Notes under the pieces: model-generated
The model's input: the letters and a program-made list of their open reading frames with translations, nothing else
Told to the model about the DNA's origin: nothing
The model's database searches: none
Position numbers and translations under genes: made by a program
Shown: piece after piece, positions 51,491 through 62,888 of the stretch
How the letters are laid out: each line of letters opens with the position of its first letter
Numbering within the stretch: the stretch's first letter is position 1
From: Epithemia pelagica
Taxonomy: Eukaryota; Bacillariophyta; Bacillariophyceae; Surirellales; Surirellaceae
Direction: 5' to 3'
DNA length: 64,000 nucleotides
NCBI GenBank assembly: GCA_946965045.2
Contig: OX337228.1
Coordinates: 2,852,001 to 2,916,000, forward strand

Positions 51491-54289
51491 ATGAGAGGGC
51501 CCTCGTGCTCGAAAGAGCCTTCTTCATTGGTCTTTCTTACAGTAGTCGCCTGTTGGGTTCATGCGTCTGCTTTCGCCCCGAGAAATTTTCCTTTGTCTCA
51601 ACAGAGAACCTATCGAAGGCTTTTACCGAACTGTGCTGTCAAAGAGTCGCAAGCAGTAAAGGAAAGAGTCAATGGTGAGACAAAAGAGAAAGCCGATCAA
51701 CCAATCACTCTGCGAGTTAATGGAGATGAAAAGATATCAGAATACGGAGCCCGGGATAGGAGAACGATGGACGCGATGGATGAGGTTTACCTCGCAGCAG
51801 AAGATTTGTCTGAATTTATGCAAGAGGTAAACAGTCTCGTTTCTCAAGGCACCGCTGATATTCTCAACAACCTTACAGCCAATGTGGATGAGAAAGTTCG
51901 CTTGCCATCGGACTCGGCGAATGAGCTCTCTACCCTGTTGGCGGACATGACGAGGGATATTCAACGAGCGCAGCAAGATGAATTAGAGAGACAACTGAAG
52001 GAAATTGAAAAAGTTGTTCTGGGACCATTGGAAGAGCTTGCCTTCAACGACGTCCCATTGTTTCAGGGCAACGCCTCGCTTGCACAGAAGAGTGTGATCC
52101 CAGAGGCCGTCATCAGAGGCCCCCCAGCTAGCGAACTCGTCTTAATTGGAAAAAATTCAACTTTGGCTTTGACCAGTCAGAGAACATCTCGAGATATTCT
52201 TGCAAACTGGAACGTGGCTCCCTTCTACTATTCAATCGCACTCTTGGCCCGATGGGTCAGGAAGGCTTCTTATCCCTCAATTTATGCTTTGCGGTTTGGG
52301 AAAAGTATCGCGTCCGTCTTTAAGAGCAACACCGGGGCCCGTCAAGGATCCAAGGCCGTGGAAACCGGGGAAAACTTACAGTCAGGGTGGAAACGAACTG
52401 GCGAGATTGCATCCAAGGGCGCAATTGCGAAGAAATGGGCAATTATGCGCAGGTCAGCAGAAATCTGGGCGTACTTCTGTTCCTTTTATTTGAAAGATCG
52501 TCGAATCTCGGCCAAGTATGAAAGTGGACAGTGGTCGGAGGAGAAGTTCAAAGAAGAGCGATCGAGGTTAGGCGCTGAGGTGACTCAAAACTTGCTCAAG
52601 TTAGGCCCAACGTTCATCAAGGTGGGCCAGCTTTTCTCTACTCGGATAGATATTGTTCCAAAAGAGTACATCGATCAGCTAAAGCGACTGCAAGACAATG
52701 TTCCTGCTTTTTCGGGTGATCTGGCGGTGAAGATTATCGAGGAAGAGCTGGGGAAACCAATTAATGAGCTGTTTGATGAATTCAACAAAACCTCTTTGGC
52801 AGCTGCATCGCTTGGACAAGTCCATGTCGCACGAAAGGGGGATGAGTTGCTTGCGATAAAAGTGCAACGACAGTACTTGCGTGAACTGTTCGAAGTGGAT
52901 CTTGGTCAACTTCGTCAGGTTGCTGCGTTTGCTGATGCTTTGGATCTGACCTCGGAAGGAGGCTTGTTGGATCGAAATACTCAGAGAGATTGGGTAGGAG
53001 TGTTTGAAGAGAACAAACGCTTGTTGTATGAGGAAATTGATTACTTGAATGAAATGAAAAACTGCGACAAGTTTCGCGAGAACTTTGCCAAAATGAAGCA
53101 CATCAGAGTACCGAAGACTTATCCCGAATACACAACGGGCAGAATCATGGCCATGGAGTATGTTCCTGGCATCAAGATAACAGATCTGCAAAGGATCGAC
53201 GAGGCTAACCTTGACCCAGTTGAAATAAGTACCAAGATGGCCCAAGCGTTTTTGGAACAACTCTGTCGACATGGCTTCTTTCATTCTGACCCACATCCTG
53301 GTAACGGTACGTCCACAGCTCATTCGTTTGCTTTGCAACGCGGAACTAACCCCGCCATTTGTTTGTTGGCTTTAGTTGCGGTCGAAAGAATGCCAAATGG
53401 AGAAGCCCGGTTGATATTCTACGATTTTGGGATGATGGATTCCGTGGATGCCATTCGACGAAAGTCAGTTGTGGACTTCTTCTTTGCGATATACTATGAT
53501 TGCAACGTCAAAGATGCATGTGACGCGCTAGAACGAGTGGGAGTCTTACGAACTGGAGGTGACTACGATCGCGTTGCGGTGGAACGTGTGGGACAAGACT
53601 TTATTGATCGATTTCAAGATACATTGAAGGCCGACGGGAAATGGGACAATGAACTCACGGAAGAGGAACGAAAATTCGAATTGCGCAATCGAAGAAAGAA
53701 ATTGGGTGAAGAATTTCTGTCCCTCAACCGGGATAGCCCGTTCATATTCCCTCCTACTCTGACATTTGTGTTTCGCGCATTCTTCTCCGTCGATGGAATC
53801 GGGAAAACGTTGAATCCTAACTATGACTTGACCCGACTGACTTTGCCGTACCTGAAAGAATTGCTGGATCTCAAGGACGGGTCTGCGTTCAAAACGACTC
53901 TTCTCCGGCTCGGAAAGCGTGTTGGATTGCGACCCGAAGATATCAATCAAGCAGTGACACAACCACGACGTACGGCCAAAGTTGAAGATATTGTAACGCG
54001 GCTGGAGCAAGGGGATTTCAAACTGCGTGTTAGGGCGCTCGAAGTGGAACGGCAAATGGAGCGAAACAAGATGACACAGCGCGTCACCTTTCAGGCGGTC
54101 CTGTCGAGTCTGTTCCTTCAAGGAGCCATGGGCGTGATTGTGTCGGGAATGGTCCCACCGCCTGTTGCCAAACCACTCACTCGTGGACTTCTGGCCGTTG
54201 CCGCAGGCCTTGGTCTCGTGGGCGTTCCCTTGGGCCTCTTCCGCATCAACAAACTCGATAAATACAATGAACGGTATGGTGTAAAGTGA
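51491..54289 (+). CDS. plastid ABC1/UbiB-like atypical kinase, two exons
   Basis: Bipartite leader: signal peptide ([20 protein letters not shown]) with a textbook ASAFAP site, then a Ser/Arg transit region, so import into the complex plastid is expected. The ABC1K core follows: [15 protein letters not shown] (KxGQ), [11 protein letters not shown] (Ala-rich loop), [43 protein letters not shown] and [11 protein letters not shown] 69-bp intron (53307-53375, GTACGT..GCTTTAG) splits HPGN|VAVERM; it is a multiple of three without a stop and would add 23 residues if retained. Spliced length is 909 aa. C-terminal hydrophobic segments ([38 protein letters not shown]) fit membrane attachment. Plastid ABC1Ks affect prenyl-quinone metabolism; the substrate here is unknown. 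Confidence 0.9.
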   Translation: MRGPSCSKEPSSLVFLTVVACWVHASAFAPRNFPLSQQRTYRRLLPNCAVKESQAVKERVNGETKEKADQPITLRVNGDEKISEYGARDRRTMDAMDEVYLAAEDLSEFMQEVNSLVSQGTADILNNLTANVDEKVRLPSDSANELSTLLADMTRDIQRAQQDELERQLKEIEKVVLGPLEELAFNDVPLFQGNASLAQKSVIPEAVIRGPPASELVLIGKNSTLALTSQRTSRDILANWNVAPFYYSIALLARWVRKASYPSIYALRFGKSIASVFKSNTGARQGSKAVETGENLQSGWKRTGEIASKGAIAKKWAIMRRSAEIWAYFCSFYLKDRRISAKYESGQWSEEKFKEERSRLGAEVTQNLLKLGPTFIKVGQLFSTRIDIVPKEYIDQLKRLQDNVPAFSGDLAVKIIEEELGKPINELFDEFNKTSLAAASLGQVHVARKGDELLAIKVQRQYLRELFEVDLGQLRQVAAFADALDLTSEGGLLDRNTQRDWVGVFEENKRLLYEEIDYLNEMKNCDKFRENFAKMKHIRVPKTYPEYTTGRIMAMEYVPGIKITDLQRIDEANLDPVEISTKMAQAFLEQLCRHGFFHSDPHPGNGTSTAHSFALQRGTNPAICLLALVAVERMPNGEARLIFYDFGMMDSVDAIRRKSVVDFFFAIYYDCNVKDACDALERVGVLRTGGDYDRVAVERVGQDFIDRFQDTLKADGKWDNELTEEERKFELRNRRKKLGEEFLSLNRDSPFIFPPTLTFVFRAFFSVDGIGKTLNPNYDLTRLTLPYLKELLDLKDGSAFKTTLLRLGKRVGLRPEDINQAVTQPRRTAKVEDIVTRLEQGDFKLRVRALEVERQMERNKMTQRVTFQAVLSSLFLQGAMGVIVSGMVPPPVAKPLTRGLLAVAAGLGLVGVPLGLFRINKLDKYNERYGVK

Positions 54290-55744
54290 GGTCACACTCA
54301 TATCACCTCAGGAAAGGGAAAAAGCCTGTCGCTTGCTTCTATTTCCACTAATGTTTCTCCCCAGTAAGCCCACACACCGTCGACTGCTGTTGTCATGGCC
54401 AACCATGAATGAACGGCAAGAAATCCACGACATTTTTTCATTTTGGTTCGAGAAACACAGCACTCGAATGATTTCGGCAGGACAGATGATTAATATACTG
54501 GCTTGTTCTATCTACCTCTTGTTACATAGATTCTCCGCAAAAGGCAATCCTCGAGAATACTTCTAGGATTTTGGATTTTCAGATGCGACATGGCACATTG
54601 TTAAAACGGACGACGATTGGGATACACCTAACGCTTCTGCTGTTGTTGCACGTGTGGACCAGCTACATGTTCCGCGCACCTCTTTTAGTGGGAAGAAGAT
54701 CCAAGACCACAGACGTGACTGTTGACTTTGTCTTAACTCGCAACAACCGATCATGACAAAAATTCCCCGTTCTTGTGTTTTTGTTACTCCGCCAGCGGAT
54801 CGTGCGTATTGATATACTTCTTCCAGTTCCAGGGATATCCCAGTCGCTCTCTCAAGTTGCAAGACGAATGAGAATGAGCCCCGAGGAAGCGAGAGAAACT
54901 AGAAAATGCAAGATTGAATGAGAGAACTACCCGACTTTTTGAAAAACAGACTCAGTCGCACCCACAATTGTGTGATAGTTAGTGCACCTCGACAGGACAA
55001 AAGACAATGCAATCCGACTATTAGCCAATCAGAAACCAGCTACACATAGGTTTGGTCATCCGCATAGCCTTTCAACAGACAATCAAACAATTCAACGGTC
55101 CACAAATGCGCAAGTCCAGCCAAATACTTAGACAAAAATGCGCCGGACGTCCCCGTATAATAATGTAGAGTGGTCTTGCTGTATACAGATACTTAACGAA
55201 TCTGATTCCCGGGATGCAGGAATTCCATCCAGTGTTTGTTAATTTTGTCGTCGTTGCGAGTCGTTGATGCATGGCCAAGGCCAATCTTGGCTCCGTGGCC
55301 AAAGTCACGCCTGCCAACACGGACGAGCTGGTCGACACAGGAAAAGCCATGATCTGTAGCGTGGGAGATGCGCTACTAGTGCGAAGCTTTTAGCGTCTTG
55401 GTCTCTCGTTCCATGTCGGCAAAAAAATAAACACTTTGGGGCTGGTTGGCAGAGCGAGGGCACACAAACACGTCGCTGTCCACTGATAACTGATAGCCCT
55501 TTTGGTGCGAGGAACATTCATCGCTGCTTCCAACCAGGCAACGGAAGCACTTCAAGTCATTTGTCACCACACCATGGCTTCGATTTCATCGACAATATTC
55601 GTGCCCCTGCATGAACGAGGCCATGTTCATGCTGGAAGACCAAGACGGCGGAAAGAGAGTGAGACATGGATGGAGCACCAGTATGAACTGCTTACTTGCT
55701 TATTACGCCGACGGAGAAGACGAGTTTCTAAGAATGAATCTGAG
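54290..55744. other. intergenic, nothing recognised
   Basis: Several open frames of 60-100 codons on both strands, none with family-like sequence. An open stretch from 55502 is in frame with the next gene and could be coding if that gene starts further upstream. Confidence 0.4.
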
Positions 55745-58189
55745 ATGAACCATGAAGAAAGAAGACCAAGACGAACAAGACCACAGGGCTTCAACTCTAT
55801 GATGCGCTGGTCCTCCAGTTGTCCGCTGAGGGTGGCTGTTTTTAGTTTGTATTTCTGGTATGCCAATTTGAGTGTCGTGAATGCTCAAAGCGGTGCTCCG
55901 AGCCAAAGTTCGATCCCAACGTTTGTTCCCACTGTATCAATGGCACCTTCTACAACGCCCACGGAATCGCTTGCTCCGACTTCTCGGCCCACTTTCAGTC
56001 CGTCATCGATCCCCTCCGTGTCGCTACAGCCTACAGCACCTCCAACTTTGTCGGAGGCCCCTACGACGTCGCCGCAACCTTCGGCAGCGCCGACACAATC
56101 CAATGTTCCGACGCAGTTGCCGAGTTCTGTTCCCTCGCTGCGTCCGACTGTTTCATCGGAACCCTCGGCTCAACCAACCCGCTCCATGCAACCTTCCAAC
56201 ACTCCCACGATTTCTAGTCATCCGTCTGTTTCACCGTCTGTCACCCCCACGACAAGTTCACAACCTTCCGCTCAACCTTCCTCCACTCCATCCAAACAGC
56301 CTACAGCTACCCCATCCAACGCTCCCTCCTCGATTCCCACATTATCGACGCCTTTGGTAGAAAGTCGGTCCTTCCGACAGCAATTTTTGCTTTCCGAACA
56401 AGAGTTCAACGCAACTGCTGGATCAATTGTGACTCTTCTATTTGAAAGTATAACTGATATTTTCCACCCGCAACCGCAGAGAGTGACCACAACCTGTGAA
56501 ATTTTGGGACAAACGCCCTTTCCCTGTTTCGAATCAGATCAACAATGTGTGGTTTCCGGTTCGAGCTTACCCATTACCAGTTTATTTTCGACTGATGTGG
56601 ATTACTCTTGCACATGGTCGTCCGTCGTTACCGAAGTGGAAGGGTCCGCAGTCGATTTCGAATTGTACGTGGACCAGAATACCGACACAATATTGAGCCA
56701 GATGCAAGATCTGTCCTTGCCAGTACTGAATGTATTTGGAACGCGTCCGATCGCCGTCGAAGAGCCTCCTCCTCCGACCGGTAGTCCCAGTATTTCTGCA
56801 CAACCCACCACAGCCACACCAACATTGGCGCCTACAGGAACCCCTTCAGTATCGGCCAATCCAACAAGAACTCCTCATCCAACTGTGAGTCCAACTCAAT
56901 CCAGTCGTCCGACGACGACAACTGGACCAAGTACAACGCCGTCTGTGACTCCAAGCTTGTCGGTTTCTCCTTCCGTGAGTGCCGAACCCAGTGTCTGGCC
57001 CTCATTGTCACCGAGTGCACTACCAAGTAGCCCTCCATCCTTGCGTCCGAGCGGCTCTCCCACTCGACCTCCATCGCCCCCGCCCACTCGTGTTCCTACA
57101 AGGGCTCCTAGTACGGCGGATCCGACTAGGTCCCCCTTGTCATCGAACGCGCTGGCGGACAGCAATGGGGGCCAAAGTGATTCCGGTCAAGGAACCACTG
57201 TTATTGTGGTGGTAGTGGTTGTCGCAGTTGTAGCGACACTGGTTGCACTCGTTGCATGGTTTTGGAGAAGACGGAAATCGGCTGACCCCTACTACTATGA
57301 ACAAAACGAGGCCCCTGTTGTCCCGGATCAAAGACAGAATGGGGCCACTACCATGGCACCATGGCCTGTCACTACCAAGAGAATTGGATCTCATGATATA
57401 GACTCTGATATCGGCGTTGCCATTGTTTCTCCCAGTGATTCATTAGTTTCTCGGCAATCCCTTTTGTCGGTGGGAGAATCAGGGTTGGGCGACGAATCTG
57501 ATATTGAAGCCGACAATACGAGGAATCTCCAAGATGAATTTGATCAGTTCAAAGATCAGAACATTGAGCAACTTCGTTCCGATGTCGAAGGAAATGTATC
57601 AGGCTTTGAAGGCATTATGAGCGCTGCGGTAACGAAGGCACTCATGGGTGACGACTACCCACATTTGGAGTTGTCAAGCGAGCTTACTTGGGGCTGCTCA
57701 GCCAATGCGACAGGTGCAGACATTGAAGCCAGTGTTTTGTATGAAGTCAATGCATGGTTAATCCGAAAAGAGAATGCATCCGTGGATCAGAAACGAGCCT
57801 TCATGCAAGATATCCTGAACCGAATGGTGAGCAGTGTGCGATTTGGAGTGCTGCCAGCCGAAGATGCGTCTCGGACCATTCACGAATCGGCGGCACTTTT
57901 GGGGTTGCAACTCGCACACCAACTTCCAATGACTACCATCATTATTTCCGGTATGCGCAAAACAAGCGGGCCCTCGCAAATGAAGGCCGTCTTGCGAGAA
58001 TTTGGAGAATTGGATACCGTGGCGGCCGCTTCGGGTCAACGGGGATTTGGTATAGTACGATTCCGAAATCCAAAGTCTGTGGATCGGGTGATGCGGCGTT
58101 ATCGCAATGGAGAGATTGTTATTCAGGATGTTGCCATCCAAATGAAATTTCTCACACCTAGTGGGCAGGTTGAGAGTGGCAAACGATAA
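55745..58189 (+). CDS. mucin-like surface protein with one TM segment and cytosolic RRM-like domain
   Basis: 814 aa from MNHEERRP (55745); MMRWSSS at 55799 is an alternative start, and the frame is open back to 55502. A signal peptide (RVAVFSLYFWYANLSVVNA) precedes a Ser/Thr/Pro repeat region (PSxxPTxxPS type). A Cys-containing globular stretch follows (LVESRSFRQQFLLSEQEFNA to ILSQMQDLSLPVLNVFG), then a second S/T/P region and one membrane helix (TVIVVVVVVAVVATLVALVA) ending in WRRRK. The cytosolic ~300 residues end with MTTIIISGMRKTSGPSQMKA and GFGIVRFRNPKSVDRVMRRY, which resemble RNP2 and RNP1 of an RRM. S/T/P repeats suggest an O-glycosylated cell-wall or adhesive protein. Confidence 0.75.
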   Translation: MNHEERRPRRTRPQGFNSMMRWSSSCPLRVAVFSLYFWYANLSVVNAQSGAPSQSSIPTFVPTVSMAPSTTPTESLAPTSRPTFSPSSIPSVSLQPTAPPTLSEAPTTSPQPSAAPTQSNVPTQLPSSVPSLRPTVSSEPSAQPTRSMQPSNTPTISSHPSVSPSVTPTTSSQPSAQPSSTPSKQPTATPSNAPSSIPTLSTPLVESRSFRQQFLLSEQEFNATAGSIVTLLFESITDIFHPQPQRVTTTCEILGQTPFPCFESDQQCVVSGSSLPITSLFSTDVDYSCTWSSVVTEVEGSAVDFELYVDQNTDTILSQMQDLSLPVLNVFGTRPIAVEEPPPPTGSPSISAQPTTATPTLAPTGTPSVSANPTRTPHPTVSPTQSSRPTTTTGPSTTPSVTPSLSVSPSVSAEPSVWPSLSPSALPSSPPSLRPSGSPTRPPSPPPTRVPTRAPSTADPTRSPLSSNALADSNGGQSDSGQGTTVIVVVVVVAVVATLVALVAWFWRRRKSADPYYYEQNEAPVVPDQRQNGATTMAPWPVTTKRIGSHDIDSDIGVAIVSPSDSLVSRQSLLSVGESGLGDESDIEADNTRNLQDEFDQFKDQNIEQLRSDVEGNVSGFEGIMSAAVTKALMGDDYPHLELSSELTWGCSANATGADIEASVLYEVNAWLIRKENASVDQKRAFMQDILNRMVSSVRFGVLPAEDASRTIHESAALLGLQLAHQLPMTTIIISGMRKTSGPSQMKAVLREFGELDTVAAASGQRGFGIVRFRNPKSVDRVMRRYRNGEIVIQDVAIQMKFLTPSGQVESGKR

Positions 58190-58627
58190 TGTACAATACA
58201 CAATGTTGTCGGGTATCAACATGAATGAAAGAAAGGCACAATCCCTGTTAACGTTCTGCCACTTGGATCTTCATATTCTTCCTCTATCTGTTTATTCTTC
58301 AAAATAATTAGTATTAACTCAAAAAATGTTCCTCTTCCCTCTTCCTTAATTTCCGTATTAAGGGTATGCGTTCAGTTCGGTTCGCTTCATCTCTTCTCAA
58401 AAACGTGCTTATTTGCACTGTGTCTGTTTGTTCTCGCTTCATCTCTTCTCAAAAGCGTGCTTATCCGCACAGTGTCTGTTTGTTCCTACATCGCTGAAGA
58501 CTCTGTCCCTCGCCTATTTGCAAAGTTGAGGCATTCCGCTGCCTTGAATATTGTGACTTTTTTAGATATGAGTTACGTCTCCAAGGCTATCTGAAAGCGC
58601 GGCTTAATAATATCTCGAATACTTCCA
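58190..58627. other. spacer with a 52-bp tandem duplication
   Basis: A unit beginning CGCTTCATCTCTTCTCAAAA occurs at 58383 and again at 58435 with a few mismatches. The rest is the shared 3' region of two convergent genes. Confidence 0.75.
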
Positions 58628-59260
58628 CTAAATGCTGCTCTCACACGCTAATTGTACCATCTTCGTTAAGGCTTTATTGGGATACCATGTCGAAGAAGGC
58701 TCATCCATATTATCCTCTAGATCATTGCAACGTAAACCGCCTGTGCTAGCTTGAAGAAGAGCCTGACATGCACCGTCTCCCTCGTGAACCGTTGTTTTGA
58801 TAGCTTCTTGGAACTGCTTTCCAAAGTCTTTGCCAAATGCTTGAACCGCTTCTTTTGCTTTGCTACCATCCCCTTTGATAACGTCGCCAAGGACGGAGTT
58901 ATTCAACACAATCAGTACAACAGGGTTTCCACTTGTTTCCAAGTTCGAAGCTATTCGCATTGCGACTGGCCCAGGCTTTTGGTCGTGAAGAAGGGCGGGT
59001 GCTGTATACCAGCCCACAATGCGGGTTTCTGTTTGTGTTTCAATCAACCCTATGGCGGTCTCGAGCAGGGGTTGAGTTGGCGTTGTGTGAGCGATGGGTA
59101 CAGCCTCATCGAGGGATAACGTCGCTGTCGTCTCGTCAAAAGAACCTAAAAGTGCACCATGAACAACGTCGCTTTTATGTTCCGCAGCATGAAGTATCAT
59201 GCTACAGAACGCATCGGGATGAACAATTACTTCGGCAGGATCTTTCATCGTCGCTTCCAA
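58628..59260 (-). CDS. EMC8: ER membrane protein complex subunit 8/9
   Basis: 210 aa MPN-fold protein lacking the JAMM metal ligands, a soluble cytosolic subunit of the EMC insertase. The family blocks are VIVHPDAFCSMILHAAEHKS, VHGALLGSF, AVPIAHTTPTQPLLETAIGL, IVGWYTAPALLHDQKPGPVA, and the end LEDNMDEPSSTWYPNKALTK corresponding to the LDD..DW.N..(I/L)N block of EMC8/9. Length matches. Most non-vertebrates have one gene, so 8 versus 9 is arbitrary. Single exon. Confidence 0.87.
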   Translation of the reverse strand: MEATMKDPAEVIVHPDAFCSMILHAAEHKSDVVHGALLGSFDETTATLSLDEAVPIAHTTPTQPLLETAIGLIETQTETRIVGWYTAPALLHDQKPGPVAMRIASNLETSGNPVVLIVLNNSVLGDVIKGDGSKAKEAVQAFGKDFGKQFQEAIKTTVHEGDGACQALLQASTGGLRCNDLEDNMDEPSSTWYPNKALTKMVQLACESSI

Positions 59261-59846
59261 TTTTGGTTGTCGTTGTTATCAAGAAAAGATATGCTTGGGA
59301 ATAGGGCATAGGGAATAGGGAATAGGGATAGGTGTGTTCCTACGAGCTCTACCTACTCCTAGCTAGTAGTAACTACTCCTACTAGCTCTGGAGATGGAGA
59401 AGTGTCCTATTATTCCTCGCTAGCTCTAGCTAGAGGTATAGGTAGCTCTAACAACTCTAGTCAGACAGAGCAACCTTCATTGAGTTAAGAAGAACGACTA
59501 TGAGGCGATACCATGATCGGATGCATATCCTCTGGAGGAATTGGGGAAGAGCATATGGTATGGACAACGGAAGAGATTCCTTGTGAGACAGGAGTATTTG
59601 TCTCGGAGCAACAATCTCCGATCATCGTTCTGGTGTCTCCAATCCGTGTTCGCTGTTTGTTGGGGCGCGTTGGTTCGCCACCTGCTCTGTAATGCTTGAG
59701 CGCTCTCCACAGCTCAGTACACCCTTACACCCTTTCGGTTGCTCAAGGGTCTTGTTCTGGTCTCATCTGTGCTTTATGGGCGTCCTCTTACTGAGAGTTT
59801 CTCACAACAGAAATTGCGGATTCTGTTCTAGGTAAGTTCATTGACG
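59261..59846. other. intergenic with CTACTCCTAGCTAG-type motifs
   Basis: 59277-59330 has a GGGAATAGGGAATAGGGATA low-complexity run. 59340-59460 is rich in TACTCCTAGCTAG and AGCTCTAGC repeats. No gene. Confidence 0.5.
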
Positions 59847-62800
59847 CTAGTTTTCGTTCCCCGAAAGTAAGCCATACTCGACCCAAAGATTTTCCAAGGT
59901 GTCAAGGTTTACAGGCTTTCCGACCACGGCGTTGGCTCCACATTCTCGAAAAAATTGAACATCTTCCGACAACATATTACCCGTTACACCAACAACAAAC
60001 ATATCAAATCCCGAAGATCGAATTGCTTTTGTGGCAGTCGGCCCGTCCATCACAGGCATCTCAAAGTCCATCAAAACGCAATCAAAGCTTGCTCCACCTT
60101 CCATGATTTTGTCCAGCGCGATTTGGCCATTCTCAGCATCCTCACAAACATGGCCTCTCATTTCCAGCAGTCGACGAAGCAACTTGCGGTTGGAGCTGAC
60201 GTCATCAACAACCAACAAGCGCAATACACTTGACTCAGACGAGACAAATGGTATCTTTGATGTCTCAGTATCTTCTGTTGTTTGTGGGCTATCACTGAGC
60301 TCAACATTTCGAGCTCTATGCAAGGGTATGGTTAGCTCAAAAGTAGTTCCTCTCCCTAAACCCTCTGACCGGGCCGATAGGGTCCCATTGTGTTTTTCAA
60401 TAATGCCTTTCGAAATCCAAAGTCCAAGGCCACTCCCACCCCCGTGTTGAAGCTCTCTGGCATTGAATTGGACTCCTTCTTTAAAAAGATTCTTCAACTG
60501 CTCCTGCGTCATTCCAGCACCCGAATCAGTCACCGACAGCAGTAGTTGTCCGTACTGAAGCATAGGTATCTCGTTTTTGTTTTTTCGATGAATGACTCCA
60601 CCGCGTTCGATCAGATAATTCCTTCACCAGTCCGTGAACATGAATAGAACCACCTGTTGGTGTAAACTTTATGGCATTGGACACCAAGTTCCGCAAAACT
60701 TTTTTTAGACGAGATTCGTCACCCATTAGACTCAAGTGCTTGATTGCCGCTGGCAAGGCGTCAATCGATTTCACAGCTCGATCCTCGTCGGAGCCCTCAG
60801 GTTCGATTTCTATAGACCAGTCCAAGGAAATCTGCTTGTTTGTGGCGGGTAAACGGAATTCATTCACGACCCGACTTATCAAATCCCATGTTGGTATTAC
60901 AGTGATGTCCAGAGCCAGATCCCTTCTTTCGATTTTGTCGTAATTGAGTATATCATTTAGTACGTCAACGGCGTTTTGCGTACTCGTTTTCACTTCCTGG
61001 AGCAGGTTCATGCACTCCTCTGCGTGACCCAGACACTCGGCATCGTCAGCGGTCGAACAGCTAGCTCTGTGCTCTTCCAAAGAGCTGCAAGTGCACAACG
61101 CACTGTGGGGAATTCGTGCAACTGAAACAGGATGCGACACCGACTTTTCTTCGGAAGAAAATCTTGGACCACTATCGACCAAATCCTGCAAGGTGGTGTC
61201 GGCGTCATCCGGGGGGAAAGTTTCAACGTCCGATACAAATGTTTTCGAATTGTTTGCCACATCTTCAATAAGCTTCACAGTACGCTTATCTGTAAGAGAG
61301 GGAACAGTGGGATCGACTAGAGGCTTTTCTTGCGATTTGTCTGAATGGGAACTCGGCTTTACCATCGTTTCTCCAGAGAATCCACAACGGATTTGATTTC
61401 GCTTGTAATCACATCCAAACCCATGCAAACAGCATTTAATGGAGTCCGTACTTCATGCGATACAAAGCGCATGAAGCGGCGCTTGGCCTCCAGAAGATCT
61501 CTTGTTGCTACTAAGTCTTTGCGGACAAACGAATCATAAAGGTAAAATAAAAGTGAAGTCAAGATCATGATCAGAAGCGTTCCGATCAGCGCAATTCTTG
61601 GGTTCCGAGTCTCGTAGGCATCATAGTAATCGTCACTTGGATAGATCGCAAGATTGTAAACGGGAGACCCCTCTGCGAAAAGGTGAGCCGGCGTCAGTCG
61701 AATCCATTTTTTTCGAGAAGGATAACTTCGATCGTGGTTGTCGCCATTAGAGCTATTTACAGGAAAAGCAAAGAACCAGTGAGTCATACCGTATGAGTCA
61801 CAGATTGTATCTTCACGAAAAACGTACTGGCTGACCACATTTCCACAAGATATTCGATAGGTATGAGATTCCCATTGGTTGGAAAGAACACAGTCAACTC
61901 CATAAACGGTTTCAGCAAACACATTTTCCAAGAGAGTATCCCAAACCGTTAACCCCATCACAATACCGGTAACCTAAAAAATTATCGTTAAGATGTCGTT
62001 CATCAAGAGGTAAACATTTCACGTTCATCATCGGTGAACCTACCGAAAAGCGGTCATTAACAGGCCGAATGGGCTGGAAGATCGGTGAGGCCGGACCCCG
62101 AGTTCGAAACTTTCGAACTTGCGTCATCGGCAATGTAACGGCACACCCAAGGTCCGCTTCATCTTGATAACTATAGGGATGAGTGCGTTCAAGATCCTTG
62201 TTATCTCCAGATGAGGATGATTCGTTCATCTTTTCATAGACACAATCTAACATTCGTTCAATTGCAACGCCCCGAACAGGATCTGAATGGAGATCAAACA
62301 TCAGTACAGGATCACTGCCTTCGTCCACATGAAATATCGGAGTCAAGATCTCGTACGAACAATTGAAGCGGCATTTCCCCAAGTTATGAAAACGTTTGTC
62401 AGGCGACGACGAATTCGGATTAACAGCCCAAAGGCCTCTCCCGAATGATGAAACCCCTGTGTTGTTGGGGAATGGACGAGGTTTGTTTGTATTGTAAAAG
62501 AAGTCGTAGGCATATTTCTCCCACTCGTCCAATTGATCCGGTTGCACAATCCATGCCACAGCGGTGTCGACACTTTTTGTGGCATTTGTAGTCCATTTGC
62601 AATGCGTTCATAGCCTGGAACATGAACAAAAGGGTACTCGGAGGCATTGGGTAGAACCTCTGCTATTATCGATGACATCGTTATGGTGAGCCAACGCCGT
62701 GCAAGAAGAACCATCGATGCTTCTGTGAGAGCTCGATCAGCGATGGAATCAAAATGTGTATCTGCTAAGTCGCGTTCACTGTTTCTGAGCATGTAGAAAC

Positions 62801-62888
62801 CAAAAGTCCCCAAAATTACGGCCGCAACAATCAGGCATAAAACAAAAAGAAGGCGGCCTATTTTGATGGCAGAGTCCGTATCGAGCAT
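59847..62888 (-). CDS. hybrid sensor histidine kinase with receiver domain, multi-exon, one apparent frameshift
   Basis: Order: TM1 (LLFVLCLIVAAVILGTFGFY), extracellular sensor (YPFVHVPGYERIANGLQ .. WEKYAYDFFYN), TM2 (IALIGTLLIMILTSLLFYLY), HisKA (FVSHEVRTPLNAV, phospho-acceptor His), HATPase (LVSNAIKFTPTGGSIHV; VTDSGAGM; GGGSGLGLWISKG) and receiver (LLVVDD; LMDFEMPVMDG with phospho-acceptor Asp; VGKPV). Introns: 61974-62043 (70 bp, joining DRFS to VTGIVMG) and 60555-60627 (73 bp, joining HVHG-L to YGQLL) are clear. A third, 61085-61362 (GTAAAG..TTGCAG), is inferred. Between residues ~103 and 108 the sensor frame shifts at a T5 run (62574-62578). All key kinase residues are present. Confidence 0.83.

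Noticed and set aside
60526-60600. A frameshift between HATPase N-box and G1-box of the histidine kinase
   Set aside because: A 73-bp intron (60555-60627) with phase-0 ends explains the frame change and restores the domain exactly.
62510-62640. An intron at the sensor-domain frame change (GTACCC..CAAAAAG)
   Set aside because: It would remove the conserved-looking PFVHVPGYERIANG stretch and the acceptor lacks a pyrimidine tract; a one-base indel is simpler.
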